This document shows, piece after piece, positions 1-10,290 of a stretch of 64,000 nucleotides of DNA (the stretch's first letter is position 1; each line of letters begins with the position of its first letter). This DNA is from Ascarosepion bandense (Eukaryota; Mollusca; Cephalopoda; Sepiida; Sepiidae), in NCBI GenBank assembly GCA_037127315.1, contig JBBBDQ010001270.1, forward strand, positions 3,636,001 to 3,700,000. The letters are read 5' to 3'. The translations under genes were made by a program, and so were the position numbers. The notes under the pieces are model-generated. The model was given only the letters and a program-made list of their open reading frames with translations. It was not told the DNA's origin and ran no database searches.

Positions 1-1667
1 TCATCAGAAGGTTTTCATCAGAATGTTTTCATCCGTTGGTTTTCATCAGAAGGTTTTCATCAGAAGGTTTTCATCAGAAGGTTCTCATCAGAATGTTTTC
101 ATCCGTTGGTTTTCATCTGAAGGTTTTCATCAGAAGGCTTTCATCAGAAGGTTTTCATCAGATGGTTTTCATCCGAAGGTTTTCATCAGAAGGTTTTCAT
201 CCAAAGGTTTTCATCAGAAGGTTTTCATCAGAAGGTTTTCACCCGTTGGTTTTCATCTGAAGGTTTTCATCAGAAGGCTTTCATCAGAAGGTTTTCATCA
301 GAAGGTTTTCATCAGATGGTTTTCATCCGAAGGTTTTCATCAGAAGGTTTTCATCCAAAGGTTTTCATCAGAAGGTTTTCATCAGAAGGTTTTCATCCGT
401 TGGTTTTCATCAGAAGTTTTTCATCCGAAGGTTTTCATCCAAAGGTTTTCATCAGATGGTTTTCATCAGAAGGTTTTCATCAGAAGGTTTTCATCCAAAG
501 GTTTTCATCAGATGGTTTTCATCAGATGGTTTTCATAAGAAGGTTTTCATCCGTTGGTTTTCATCTGAAGGTTTTCATCAGAAGGCTTTCATCAGAAGGT
601 TTTCATCAGATGGTTTTCATCCGAAGGTTTTCATCAGAAGGTTTTCATCCAAAGGTTTTCATCAGAAGGTTTTCATCAGAAGGTTTTCACCCGTTGGTTT
701 TCATCTGAAGGTTTTCATCAGAAGGCTTTCATCAGAAGGTTTTCATCAGAAGGTTTTCATCAGATGGTTTTCATCCGAAGGTTTTCATCAGAAGGTTTTC
801 ATCCAAAGGTTTTCATCAGAAGGTTTTCATCAGAAGGTTTTCATCCGTTGGTTTTCATCAGAAGTTTTTCATCCGAAGGTTTTCATCCAAAGGTTTTCAT
901 CAGATGGTTTTCATCAGAAGGTTTTCATCAGAAGGTTTTCATCCAAAGGTTTTCATCAGATGGTTTTCATCAGATGGTTTTCATAAGAAGGTTTTCATCC
1001 GTTGGTTTTCATCTGAAGGTTTTCATCAGAAGGCTTTCATCAGAAGGTTTTCATCAGATGGTTTTCATCCGAAGGTTTTCATCAGAAGGTTTTCATCCAA
1101 AGGTTTTCATCAGAAGGTTTTCATCAGAAGGTTTTCACCCGTTGGTTTTCATCTGAAGGTTTTCATCAGAAGGCTTTCATCAGAAGGTTTTCATCAGAAG
1201 GTTTTCATCAGATGGTTTTCATCCGAAGGTTTTCATCAGAAGGTTTTCATCCAAAGGTTTTCATCAGAAGGTTTTCATCAGAAGGTTTTCATCCGTTGGT
1301 TTTCATCAGAAGTTTTTCATCCGAAGGTTTTCATCCAAAGGTTTTCATCAGATGGTTTTCATCAGAAGGCTTTCATCAGAAGGTTTTCATCCAAAAGTTT
1401 TCATCAGATGGTTTTCATCAGATGGTTTTCATAAGAAGGTTTTCATCAGATGGTTTTCATCAGAAGGTTTTCATCAGAAGATTTTCATCCAAAGGTTTTC
1501 ATCAGAAGGTTTTCATCAGAATGTTTTCATCCGTTGGTTTTCATCAGAAGGTTTTCATCCGAAGGTTTTTATCCGAAGGTTTTCATCAGAAGGTTTTCAT
1601 CAGAAGGTTTTCATCCGTTGGTTTTCATCCGAAGGTTTTCATCAGAAGGTTTTCATCAGAAGGTTGA
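1..1667. repeat. 14-bp satellite with 448-bp higher-order repeat
   Basis: The monomer is ggttttcatcagaa and close variants (atccgaa, atccaaa, atcagat, atccgtt) repeated without a break from the window edge to about 1667. The order of variants recurs every 448 bp, which is exactly 32 monomers: blocks starting at 316, 764 and 1212 match, as do 456, 904 and 1352. Because 14 is not a multiple of three and the monomer contains no stop, all three forward frames stay open and yield FHQKVFIRRFSSEG-like peptides of up to 176 residues; these are not genes. The array continues beyond the left edge of the window. Confidence 0.97.
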
Positions 1668-2569
1668 TTTTTAGCAGGTCGGAATGTGTGCAATTGTGTG
1701 GAATAATGTAAGAATGAAAACCACACATTTTGTATGTTAAAATAGAAATTTATTAAAAGGAAAAACTTAAATTGTAGAAGTTAATGTGCATTAAAAAATC
1801 ATTAAGAAGTTAAGAATAGAGTTCGTGTTCAATGAGAAAGTTAAAGGTATCAAGAGTTGAAAACATTGTTCGCAGTATTAATTATTGTAAGAGTATATGC
1901 GTAAATACATATTTATATATGTACAAGCCTTTGTTCGTAGGAGTGTTTTTGAAGGGAGAAGAAGAAGTAAAAAGAATGAGCACACAAGAAAGAGGACAAA
2001 TGTCCGGGTCACTTGAAGCTTCTCTCGTTGCATTTTAGCTTAAAGTCTATAACACTTCCATGTTTAACTGTCTATGATTGACGCTGACCAGATTTTCGCA
2101 CTGACTCGCGAAGTCTTCAAGTCTTGCAAGTCGCTCCCATTAGTCAAAAATCAATTTAATACCTACTTGCGAAATCTGGTTTCGATTTTTTCTTTAAGCA
2201 CATGGTCAATCCTTTTTCTGTTTGGGGAAACCAGGATTTCATTCGTCATTGTGAATTTTTGTAAAAGTGAAGAAGGTTAATTTTAATTCTTAATTTCGTA
2301 TCCCACTACAAACCTCTTTAATTTTTCTTCCGTGCATCAATTTTTATTATTTTATTTTTATTTTTATTTTTACTTTATTTTATTTTTATCTAAAATTTTA
2401 AAATTAAAAAAAATTTTGCATTTATGATTTACGCCTTTTTTATTTATTCTCCCTGCATTTTAATGTTTTTTGTTTATTATTTGAATTTTTTCTTTTTTAT
2501 TTAAATTTTTATCTCCATGTAATCTTAGAATATTTAAATTTTTAATCCTGTTATTAAAAAAGCAGTAAC
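1668..2569. other. Unannotated AT-rich stretch
   Basis: Nothing recognisable. About 2335-2570 is T-rich low-complexity sequence. The short frames at 1832 and 2074 have no family features. Confidence 0.6.
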
Positions 2570-2574
2570 TTAAC

Positions 2575-2662
2575 TGCTAAGCTATAGGCGTATGGAATCA
2601 GAGAAGGGAAATTTTAGCGTGTTGTATATAAGCGGCATACGAGGGTAAAGAAGAAAATTATC
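2575..2662 (-). mobile_element. Fragment of tRNA-SINE family 2 with its 5' flank
   Basis: The stretch ctaagctatagg followed by atcagagaa, ttttagcgtgttgtatataag and a purine-rich tail matches the sequence lying 5' of the minus-strand family 2 SINEs at 12865 and 13165. Only the edge of the tRNA-like head remains. Confidence 0.5.
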
Positions 2663-2844
2663 AGCACTTTTTCCATAACACGTTTTTAGGTTTGCCACAC
2701 TCTTTTCTGCTTACGCGTGCTTATAGTTGGTAATACTATAGTCACGAGATCGAATTTAGGCTTGATCACGACAAAAATCAAACATAAACCCGATCGATGT
2801 TTGCCCACAGACTCAATCACGAACTCAATCCAATTTATGCCTAA

Positions 2845-3090
2845 GTTTATTTGAAAATCCTTTAAAGTTTCATAATCCCTTACGGTCTGATAATCCCTTA
2901 AAGTTTTCGCATTTAAAAATCTGATAATCTCTTAAAGTCATGACACTTAAGTCTTTGATAATCCCTCAAAGTTACCAATCTCTTAGATATTCTCTTAGAG
3001 TCGTTACACTTAAAATTTTGAAAATCCCTTAAAGTTCGATAATTTTTTAAAGTCGTGGCACTTTAAAGTTTGATAATCCCTTAAACCAGG
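2845..3090. repeat. Degenerate minisatellite of gataatcccttaaagtt units
   Basis: About ten diverged copies of a ~17-19 bp unit (ttgataatcccttaaag) occur, every second one extended by tcgtggcactta. The same array reappears at 5490-5678 and 6412-6460. Confidence 0.8.
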
Positions 3091-3379
3091 GAAACATACT
3101 CATTTTGATTCAAGGGTCTCATGATCTCAATTTTATATCAAGTGGGCCGGAGATGAACAGAAAATGTCAAGATGAAAAAATCGTATTGTTTTTATTCAAT
3201 TAAAATTGTTTCCTTCATTTATAATGCAATGCAATACTTTGAAATGGATCAAATTAGGTAACACTGATTTCTTACAAAACATTATATTATTCAGAAAACT
3301 ATGAATGGATAAGCTTTAATCTTAACATTCTGACAATAGTAGCCATTTAGTAAACTTAGTGTTATCCACAAAAAAACCG

Positions 3380-3515
3380 AATGGTCATCAGAAAAAAGAG
3401 CAGCCCAAAATGCCAAATACAGGTAGGGGATACTAAAATTAAGCAGATGCAGAAGTTTAAATAGCTGGGAAGTGTGCTAACAAAAGACGAAAAGCACGAC
3501 ACAGAGATCTGAAGG
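3380..3515 (+). pseudogene. RTE-clade LINE fragment
   Basis: Forward translation gives GDTKIKQMQKFK, stop, LGSVLTKDEKHDTEI. This is the region just after the palm of BovB/RTE-type reverse transcriptases, where family members read F-K-Y-L-G-S-x-x-T-x-D-G-x-x-x-x-E-I. Only about 45 codons remain and one is a stop. It joins the oppositely oriented hAT pseudogene directly. The family assignment rests on this motif and on the longer copies at 32216 and 34620. Confidence 0.7.
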
Positions 3516-4490
3516 TGAACTTCAGTATGGTATGGCAAACCATGGCTAACACTTTTATCATTTAGAAGAGTGTCAAATTGACGATGGCTTAGTTAACAGT
3601 TTTAACAACTTCTATCATATGGTCCATTTTCAGTGACCTGCAGCGTAAATTGGAGACAATACAATGTAAAGTCTAGAAGCCTTGCCCTTGATTTGCAGTA
3701 TGCACTTCGTCCTTCAATTTCACTTCAACACCAACTTTCTTTCCAGTCATTGAACGTGCACATTCTGAAGCAACACTGACAGCCTGAGTTCAGTCTACTC
3801 TGTAACTATTTGCTGCGTCAGCGGTAGCTGGGTAGTACTTGAAATTTGAACCGAGCCTCCGCGCTCGTGTCCCCCTCTGTAAAAACTGACCTTGTGTCAC
3901 AACTCACTCTTGTGGGGAAGTGGGTGAACATTTCTACTCCAATTCACTAACAAGTGAACCGAAGATGTCTTCAACTGAGCAATGTCTGTAATGACAGTAT
4001 TCTCATCAATAGCAACTAAAAATGCCACAAATGATGCCACTTTTTTCTTAAGTTGGCCATCTATATTAGACCCAAAGCCTTAAATACGATCTGAAGTAGT
4101 GATTTTGTAAAATTTATATTAGCAAAAGATTGACGTTTTTCGGGACACAAAATTTCTATAAGTCTCAGCAAACAATTCTTCACAAATTCCCCATTAGAGA
4201 ATGGTTTGTATCAAATTCTTTCAGCAAATTCTTTAGGAATGAGATAGCTGGATTTTACAGCCGCATCACTAACCTCCATACTATGACTCAAAACGGACTA
4301 ATGTTTCTTTGAACCAAACAACAATTCCTTTACTTTGTCCGTCCTTGCTTTTCCTTGCAAATTTCTAAATTTATCGCCATGGTGACTACCATAGTGCCGG
4401 CAAACTTCATAATAGAAATTTGTAGAATGCATATAAAGCACACCGATTTCCCATCTACATATGTAAAAAAATATGAATGTGTTCACTTCT
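3516..4490 (-). pseudogene. hAT-superfamily transposase pseudogene (ZBED5/SCAND3-like)
   Basis: Reading the minus strand from 4490 down, pieces appear in the order of the BED-finger hAT transposases domesticated in animals as ZBED5- and GTF2IRD2-like proteins. First comes a finger remnant (RHYGSHHGDKFRNLQGKART, DKVKELL), then SDAAVKSSYLI, EFVKNCLL, EILCPEKRQSFANI, then KKVASFVAFLVAIDENT with ITDIAQL, then MTGKKVGVEVKLKDEVHTAN, and SLKMDHMIEVVKTVN. VAIDENT corresponds to the family's A-I-D-E-S-T-D catalytic-region motif. At least three stops, several frameshifts and a deletion of roughly 50 residues before MTGKK make it dead. The C-terminal dimerisation half is missing; the sequence runs into an RTE fragment at about 3515. 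Confidence 0.85.
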
Positions 4491-4732
4491 CTTGGAATAC
4501 TTTGACTTATATATCATTGGTTGTTTTGCTTTTTATGGCATATCAACCTCGGCGGGTCATTTATTGCCAACTAATTCTTTTATTTATTTATTGCTGGTAA
4601 TACCTTTTTCTTTCAACAATTTATTGTTGTTTTTATATAAGCTTTTGTGTCTAGTAATACTTTTTCTTTTTCGAGTATCAAGATTCATTGGGATTTTGTT
4701 TTTAAGGGCAGGGTCCCCAAGTCCTACCCTTG
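4491..4732. other. Unannotated spacer
   Basis: T-rich sequence with no recognisable element. Confidence 0.5.
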
Positions 4733-5013
4733 TTATTTAACCCATAACTAGAGGGAAGGGACGGATTAATATCTTTCCAAAGGGTACCAGTGGTTAAGTG
4801 AATGCAGGGTATTCAACTGGAATTCGAACTCGGCTCACCGATTTCTCTTTTCGAGCCGATATCCACTGCACCACGACGCACATCCGTCACTTAACGCTTA
4901 CATCACCTGGTATTCCCAAGCTGTCACCCATCTAAGTACTGACCAGGCTCAACGTTGCTTAACTTCGGTGATCGAGCAAGAACCGGTGTATTCAAAGTTA
5001 TATGGCCGTAAGC
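4733..5013 (-). mobile_element. SINE with a 5S rRNA head followed by a tRNA-like head
   Basis: On the minus strand, 5013-4894 is a full-length (120 nt) 5S rRNA-like sequence. About 15 nt later a tRNA-like head follows (roughly 4885-4800) with an A box, tggtgcagtgg, and a B box around gagttcgaattcc. After that comes the body shared with SINE family 1 (tgcattcac, aagggta/ggaaag, attaatccgtcc, ttatgggttaaa), ending near 4733. The copy at 59671-59923 has the same order, so the fusion was itself mobilised rather than formed here. Such 5S-plus-tRNA dimers are known in vertebrate AmnSINE-type elements. Both copies here stop matching family 1 just after gggttaaa, so the composite may use a different 3' end. 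Confidence 0.85.
4894..5013 (-). pseudogene. 5S rRNA-like sequence (SINE head)
   Basis: On the minus strand it begins gcttacggccatat and ends gataccaggtgatgtaagcg-like, with ccgaagttaagcaacgttga covering the A box of the internal control region and agatgggtgacagcttggga covering the C box. The length matches animal 5S rRNA (about 120 nt). Differences from a functional gene include cttgctcgatc in place of ctcgtccgatc. It has no T-run terminator at its end and runs into a tRNA-like head, so it is a retroposon head, not a 5S gene. Confidence 0.85.
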
Positions 5014-5179
5014 CCCTTATGTATCAACCTTTTGTTTTGTTTTCTTTTACATCGACATTGTGAAAATGTAACTGAATTTTAAAAGCTATACCACAATATA
5101 CTTGACACATGTAATATGTTAGGCTTGTTTACAAAATGCCAAGACATAATATTAAAAACAATGTGTTCGTTATTACAGA

Positions 5180-5180
<1 letters not shown>

Positions 5181-5216
<36 letters not shown>
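5181..5216. repeat. (GA)n microsatellite
   Basis: About 18 uninterrupted ga units. Confidence 0.95.
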
Positions 5217-5219
<3 letters not shown>

Positions 5220-5489
5220 GTCGGCATTGGTGGGTTAGGCGCGTGGCTTATTGTCGGCTTGCGCAATACAGGTATTCTATTGATGTATCCTGACTGGCCG
5301 GAGGTTTCATGTCTGGCACGTTAGACAATGCGAATAAACTGCGGTGCTAATATCTTAAATGCTAGTAGAGGCGAGAAAACATATCGCTAGGTTTCAGTTT
5401 GTTCAAAATTGTTTCAAGGGCGACATTGAAGTCCTCGGCGGTCCGACTCCGGTCCGAGAGCATAATGTCTGACATTCCTGCTCGATAAT
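5217..5489. other. Unannotated spacer
   Basis: Relatively GC-rich sequence (gcgtcggcattggtgggtta onward) with no recognised element. Confidence 0.5.
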
Positions 5490-5678
5490 TCCTTAGGGCC
5501 GTAACACTGAAAATTTTGAAAATCTTTTAAAGTTTCATAATACCTTTAGGTTTGATAATTCCTTCAAGTCGTACACATTAAAAGTTTGTTTATATCTTAA
5601 AGACATGGCACTTAAATGTTTGATAATCTCTTAAAGTTTGATAACTTCTCAGAGTTGTGGCACTTAAATATTTGATAA
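5490..5678. repeat. Minisatellite, left part, split by a Helitron
   Basis: Same degenerate tttgataatcccttaaag units as 2845-3090. The array stops in ...tttgataa at 5678 and resumes at 6412 with taccttatagtttgat, so the Helitron-like element lies inside one unit. Confidence 0.8.
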
Positions 5679-6411
5679 TCTAAACTTATGTATAAATGAA
5701 ACTTTGTCTTTGTCTTTGTGTGTGTCTGTGTCTGTGTCTGTGTCTGTGTGTGTGTATCCGTTACCAATAGACTCCGAAACGGCTGAACCGATTTTTTTGA
5801 AAATTTACACAGTTGTACAATAAGAATCTATAGCTAGGTTTTGTGTCGAGGTACCCCGATAAATATCGAAAATCGATAATCGAAAAAATCGGGTTATAGA
5901 AGGAGTGGTCCGATTTTAATCAAATTTGATACACTCATAGAAAAAAATATAAGAAACGAAATCCAGAAGTTTCAAGGTTGCAGTTCTTACAATAGTTCAG
6001 ACAATCGATAATATATATATATAAAAGGCAAGATGTTTGTGTGTGTCTGTTTATCTGCCTGTATATCTGTATTTTTTTCAGCCCTTTTATTTTAGTTTTT
6101 GCTTCGGGTTTGCCTCTAAGTAGGTATAATTGTAGTTCTTAGTCTAAGCCACGATACCATTTACTCAGAGGACTTATTTAGCCTTCAAAATTCAGTTTAC
6201 GACGAAAAAACCTATTTGATATCGATACCAGGAAATCAAAATTTGACTTACATCCATTCATTTTTCATTCGATCTACGGTTTCGCTTTAACTGGAAACAA
6301 CTATTGCTTTTTTAGTCTTTCGTGCCAACGTCCAAAGAGTCTGAGCTCCAGGACCATGGATTAGTTTTAAAGCTTTCATTACACCCGAGCAACACCGGAC
6401 TATGCTGCTAG
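5679..6411 (+). mobile_element. Nonautonomous Helitron-like element, family H1
   Basis: It begins TCTAAACTTA and ends with the short hairpin acccgagcaacaccgga followed about ten bases later by CTAG. The host bases are A on the left and T on the right, with no target duplication; these are the Helitron insertion rules. The interior has a (GT)n tract near the 5' end, a block of taaatatcgaaaatcgat and a central (TA)n followed by aaggcaagatgtttgtgtg. No Rep/helicase frame remains, so it is nonautonomous. Further copies: 16425, 41997, 42441, 44115, 49676 and a split one at 52438-53959. Confidence 0.85.
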
Positions 6412-6462
6412 TACCTTATAGTTTGATCATTTCCTTGCAAGTCATTGCACTTTACGATTTTC
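6412..6462. repeat. Minisatellite, right part
   Basis: Continuation (taccttatagtttgatcatt, gtcattgcacttta) of the array interrupted at 5678. Confidence 0.7.
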
Positions 6463-6838
6463 TTGCTCTGTCAGCCGTTACGAAAATCATATTTGTTGAC
6501 AGAAAAAAAACAGATTAACATTTTATTTAGAATTCTGATATTCAAAGGAAGACTATATACCATAAGATCTATTGATATTTCATCTTATTTTTCCTGCAGC
6601 CAATACATTAGTAAATTGACAGAATTATCGATAACGTAAGCAAGAAATTCTAATACAATCTTTGTTCTATCAACACATAAAAGAAAGGTTTTGATTCACA
6701 ATATCGATTTCTGCTCGAATGTTTTTTCCTCAGTCCTAAGTCTGTTCCTATCATCTTTCAAGGATCTATCAAATTGATCACATGCCACTAGCTCAAGGTC
6801 TAGTTCAGTAGAGCTATATAACGATCTCAGATTATTCG
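6463..6838. other. Unannotated AT-rich stretch
   Basis: No repeat family or coding signal recognised; the frame at 6445-6639 looks random. Confidence 0.5.
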
Positions 6839-6839
6839 C

Positions 6840-6895
<56 letters not shown>

Positions 6896-7000
6896 CACTC
6901 AATTCATCTATCTCGGATTCATCATATCTCTCTGTATCTAGTTCAGTAGACCTATATTCCTCTGTTGATCTGTCTTGGACTGTTCGTATCTATCTATCTG

Positions 7001-7053
<53 letters not shown>

Positions 7054-7141
7054 ATTTGGTTGACTGTATTTCTCTCTCTCACTCTCTCTCTCTCTCTTTC
7101 ACTCTAATCTCTTTATCTCTGTACGTATTTCATTAGCCTCA

Positions 7142-7186
<45 letters not shown>

Positions 7187-7247
7187 CATTTTTGACCATG
7201 TTTCTTTCTCTCTGTCTTTCTCTCTTTCCTTCAGTCTTTCTCTCACA

Positions 7248-7284
<37 letters not shown>

Positions 7285-7382
7285 GTATTTGGTTGACTGT
7301 ATTTCTCTCTCTCATTCTCTCTCTCTCTCTCTCTCTCTTTCGCTCTAATCTCTTTATCTCTGTACGTATTTCATTAGCCTCA

Positions 7383-7431
<49 letters not shown>

Positions 7432-7489
7432 CATTTTTGACCATGTTTCTTTCTCTCTGTCTTTCTCTCTTTCCTTCAGTTTCTCTTTC

Positions 7490-7541
<52 letters not shown>

Positions 7542-7637
7542 GTATTTGGTTGACTGTATTTCTCTCTCTCATTCTCTCTCTCTCTCTCTCTCTTTCGCTC
7601 TAATCTCTTTATCTCTGTACGTATTTCATTAGCCTCA

Positions 7638-7670
<33 letters not shown>

Positions 7671-7834
7671 CATTTTTGACCATGTTTCTTTCTCTCTGTC
7701 TTTCTCTCTTTCCTTCAGTCTTTCTCTCACATATCTATCTATCTATCTATCTCACTTTGTTACTATCTATTAATTATACATTAAATTTTTCTTACTCTCT
7801 CTCTCTCTCTCTCTCTCCCCTACTTTCTCTCCTC

Positions 7835-7877
<43 letters not shown>
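6839..7877. repeat. (TATC)n field with a duplicated ~250-bp cassette
   Basis: Nine runs of tatc/tcta (6839, 6985, 7142, 7246, 7382, 7488, 7636, 7730, 7835) alternate with two spacer types: ttggttgactgtatttctct plus (TC)n plus gtacgtatttcattagcctc, and catttttgaccatgtttctt plus ccttcagtctttctc. The spacers recur near 7053, 7288 and 7545, so a cassette of about 240-255 bp was duplicated in tandem. The SIYLSIYL frames across it are artefacts. Confidence 0.93.
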
Positions 7878-7878
<1 letters not shown>

Positions 7879-8109
7879 CCACAATGTCTTTCTATCTCTC
7901 CGTCTATATCAAATTATAAGTGCATATATTCATCATTTTTCGCTTCCATCTCTCGTAGGGTTAATCTTTTTTATTCAGAAAGTTCCTTTTGTAACACCGT
8001 CGATTAATATCTTGCTTCACTAAACATTTACCTGATAATCTTATACGAATAATCTTTAGATAAAATATCTACTTGCAACCCACTGTACACACTCACACAC
8101 ATACACACG

Positions 8110-8153
<44 letters not shown>

Positions 8154-8157
8154 AATT
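7878..8157. other. Spacer ending in a (CA)n tract
   Basis: No element recognised before the (CA)n microsatellite at about 8107-8151. Confidence 0.6.
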
Positions 8158-8324
8158 TTTTTATAATCGTGTAGCTCCAAACAAGGCATCTTACTGCCAC
8201 TGTGGAGCAGGGGATTACATAGAAGAAAGTTTTGAGAAAGAGTGACAAGTTACAGGGAGTGTCAGGAAGAGGGTAGGAGAAGGATTAGAATACTGATGAG
8301 AGTAGAGTGAACGAAGAAAGAAGC

Positions 8325-8363
<39 letters not shown>

Positions 8364-9270
8364 CAAGTTAGTGAGATAGGAGATGACTATTGACTTTACA
8401 GTTGAATTCTTGAAGATTGTAGCTGTCAGGAAAGCAAGTAAACGGAAGTGAATTCCACAAGCGGGAAGTGCGAGAGAAGAAGCTGCTGGAGTAGAATTAG
8501 CGTTTACAATTTATTGGTTTCACAGTAAAAGGGTGGGACCATGTTGCTAATCTTGTGGCTCGAGCAAATTCATGTATGGGGTGGTACCAGTGAGCTAAGT
8601 TCATCTGAGCAGAAGCCATGAATGTATTTGTAGAAGAGACACAGAGAAGCCACATTGCGCCGATATGAAAGTGACTGTATCCGAGCTGCCAAGTCGGGAT
8701 CGTTGGATTTTGTTAAGGACCCCTATGTGGATAGCAGGAGCACCCGACCAGATATGGCAGCAGTATTCAATGCACAGGATTGATGGTAGGTTTGTACAGG
8801 ATTGTTTCAGACGGGAAAAATTTCCTGGCCCAGCACAGAGAACCAATCTTCTTAGCAGCGGATTTAGCTATGGATTCTATATAGTCATTCCACTTAAGGT
8901 CTGTTACGAGAGTTAACCCGAGGAGGCGCAGTGTTTTACTTTCAGGAAGACTGGACTGATCCATTCGTAAGGGTGGAAGGGTAAGATCGATTGTCTGTAG
9001 TGGTTAATATATAGCAGCTTCGTTTTGGAAGCATTGAAATTCATGAACCATTTCTTACCCCAGTCCACCAAAGATTGGATGCCCTTTTCAAGTTTGGCAG
9101 CAAGATTTGCTCTGTCATGCCCAGCAGATTTTTTATCAAGGCAAGAGTAAAGCGTAGTGTCGTCAGCGTATATGCCTACTTGGGATCTTAGTACATCGGG
9201 AGGATCGTTAATGTAGATAAGGAAAAGTGGGGGACCTAGAATCGAACCTTGAGGGACACGCGCGTTCATG
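8158..9270 (-). pseudogene. CR1/Jockey-type LINE remnant (LINE B): RT and 3' end
   Basis: Reading the minus strand from 9269, the first frame (9269-8913) has the non-LTR RT signature PQGSILGPPLFLIYIND and the catalytic box YADDTTLYS, then LVDWGKKWFMNFNASKTKLL. Two frameshifts later come IEYCCHIWSGAPAIHIGVL and the 3' untranslated part ending in the family tail (aaggca..ctactgccact..gggggttacat in the plus orientation). The endonuclease and N-terminal RT are absent, as expected for 5'-truncated copies. A (GA)n tract sits at 8329-8358. The exact clade (CR1, Jockey, L2, RTE-X) cannot be decided by eye. Confidence 0.88.
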
Positions 9271-9295
9271 TGATATTATTGGGAGGCATGTCGAT

Positions 9296-9425
9296 CAATA
9301 CTCCCTTCATTGTGCAATATATATTTTCTAAACATATACTGTCAAATATAACAAACAATAAATGTCTATTATGTTTAATCATTAGCCGTTCTAAACATTA
9401 ATTTCAGGTGAAAATAAAGATAAAA
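9296..9425 (-). mobile_element. Fragment of inverted-repeat family IR1
   Basis: tttctaaacatatactgtca, then gttctaaacattaatttcag and gtgaaaataaagataaaa, match the terminal ~130 bp of the IR1 elements at 40674 and 54212. Confidence 0.75.
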
Positions 9426-9748
9426 TTTTAAAAATTCAATTCAACGCACACAAATATCTTCTTCCAAATCCATATTCTATAAAGATTTACACAACATTAA
9501 ACAAACATCTAACAATAGATTTCCTAACTCCATCATTATTGATCAATAAATTAAAATGTATCTCAATAAACTTAAAAATACCTCTAACAATACTGATAAT
9601 ATTAATAATAATAGTGTACATCAAAATAAACATAACTCTATTAACCTATAATATTGCAACCAAATACATAATAATTATCAACCTGATTAAACAACACTTA
9701 AAAACATAAAACGTAGAAATGTTAAACCAATAAATAATAATAATCAAA
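9426..9748. other. G-depleted A+C-rich stretch
   Basis: About 320 bp with very few G on the plus strand (cttcttccaaatccatattc and so on), ending at a SINE. No protein or RNA identity recognised. Confidence 0.5.
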
Positions 9749-10027
9749 TTAAGTACCATACGTGATACACTCTTGGGCAATCATGTCTCGAAAATGACAT
9801 GACTGACAGGATTTTTTTCGCAGTAGGTTGCCTTTACTTTCTGATGGTTGCAAACCATGGCTAAAGAACCCAATATGTCTTGTCATTTAACCCATAGCTG
9901 GAGAGAGAAGCGGTAGAGATATACATTTACCAATGGTTTTTGAGCGTAAGTGAATGCAACTGGAATTCGAACTCTGCTGTCCGATTTCTCGTTTCGAGCC
10001 GGTAACCGCTGCACCACAACACACATT
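9749..10027 (-). mobile_element. tRNA-derived SINE, family 1
   Basis: The family is about 300 bp. It has a tRNA-like head with an A box in tgcgttgtggtgcagtgg and a B box at gagttcgaattcc, a body through cagttatgggttaaat and aagcaatggcaacctactgc, and a hairpin catgtctctttcgagacatg near the 3' end before a ctgactgactg tail. This copy has a diverged, slightly shortened body and the 3' end at 9749. It resembles the tRNA-derived octopus SINEs in the literature; the subfamily was not determined. Confidence 0.85.
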
Positions 10028-10208
10028 CGATCATAATGTCACTTCATGAAAACAGTGTTTTTGAAATCATTGTATTATTGCATACAAATATATTGTTGAT
10101 ACCCTCTGAAGAGTGAACGGACAAGTCCGACTAAGAGACTCCAAAGTTGGGAAGCCGACGATAACTTCAAACATTAAAGTGATAAACTTTTAGTTAATAT
10201 ATAGAGAG

Positions 10209-10290
10209 AATTAATTCTATTTTACTTATAAATAGACATGTGGAAGGTTTATGCATAATATATATATTATAAGTAAAACAAAATTAATTA
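10209..10290. repeat. Inverted repeat with an AT core
   Basis: Arms of 22 bp (aattaattctattttacttata and its complement ending 10290) differ at two positions and flank a core with atatatat. Confidence 0.75.

Noticed and set aside
23..1711. Long forward ORFs of up to 176 residues in all three frames
   Set aside because: They follow from a stop-free 14-bp repeat; no non-repeat coding sequence or splice context exists.
1832..2280. Short ORFs at 1832-2038 and 2074-2280 as host exons
   Set aside because: No recognisable domain, no credible splice sites and composition like the surrounding noncoding DNA.
4894..5013. A functional 5S rRNA gene
   Set aside because: It is full length but has substitutions in conserved loops, lacks a T-run terminator and continues into a tRNA-like SINE head.
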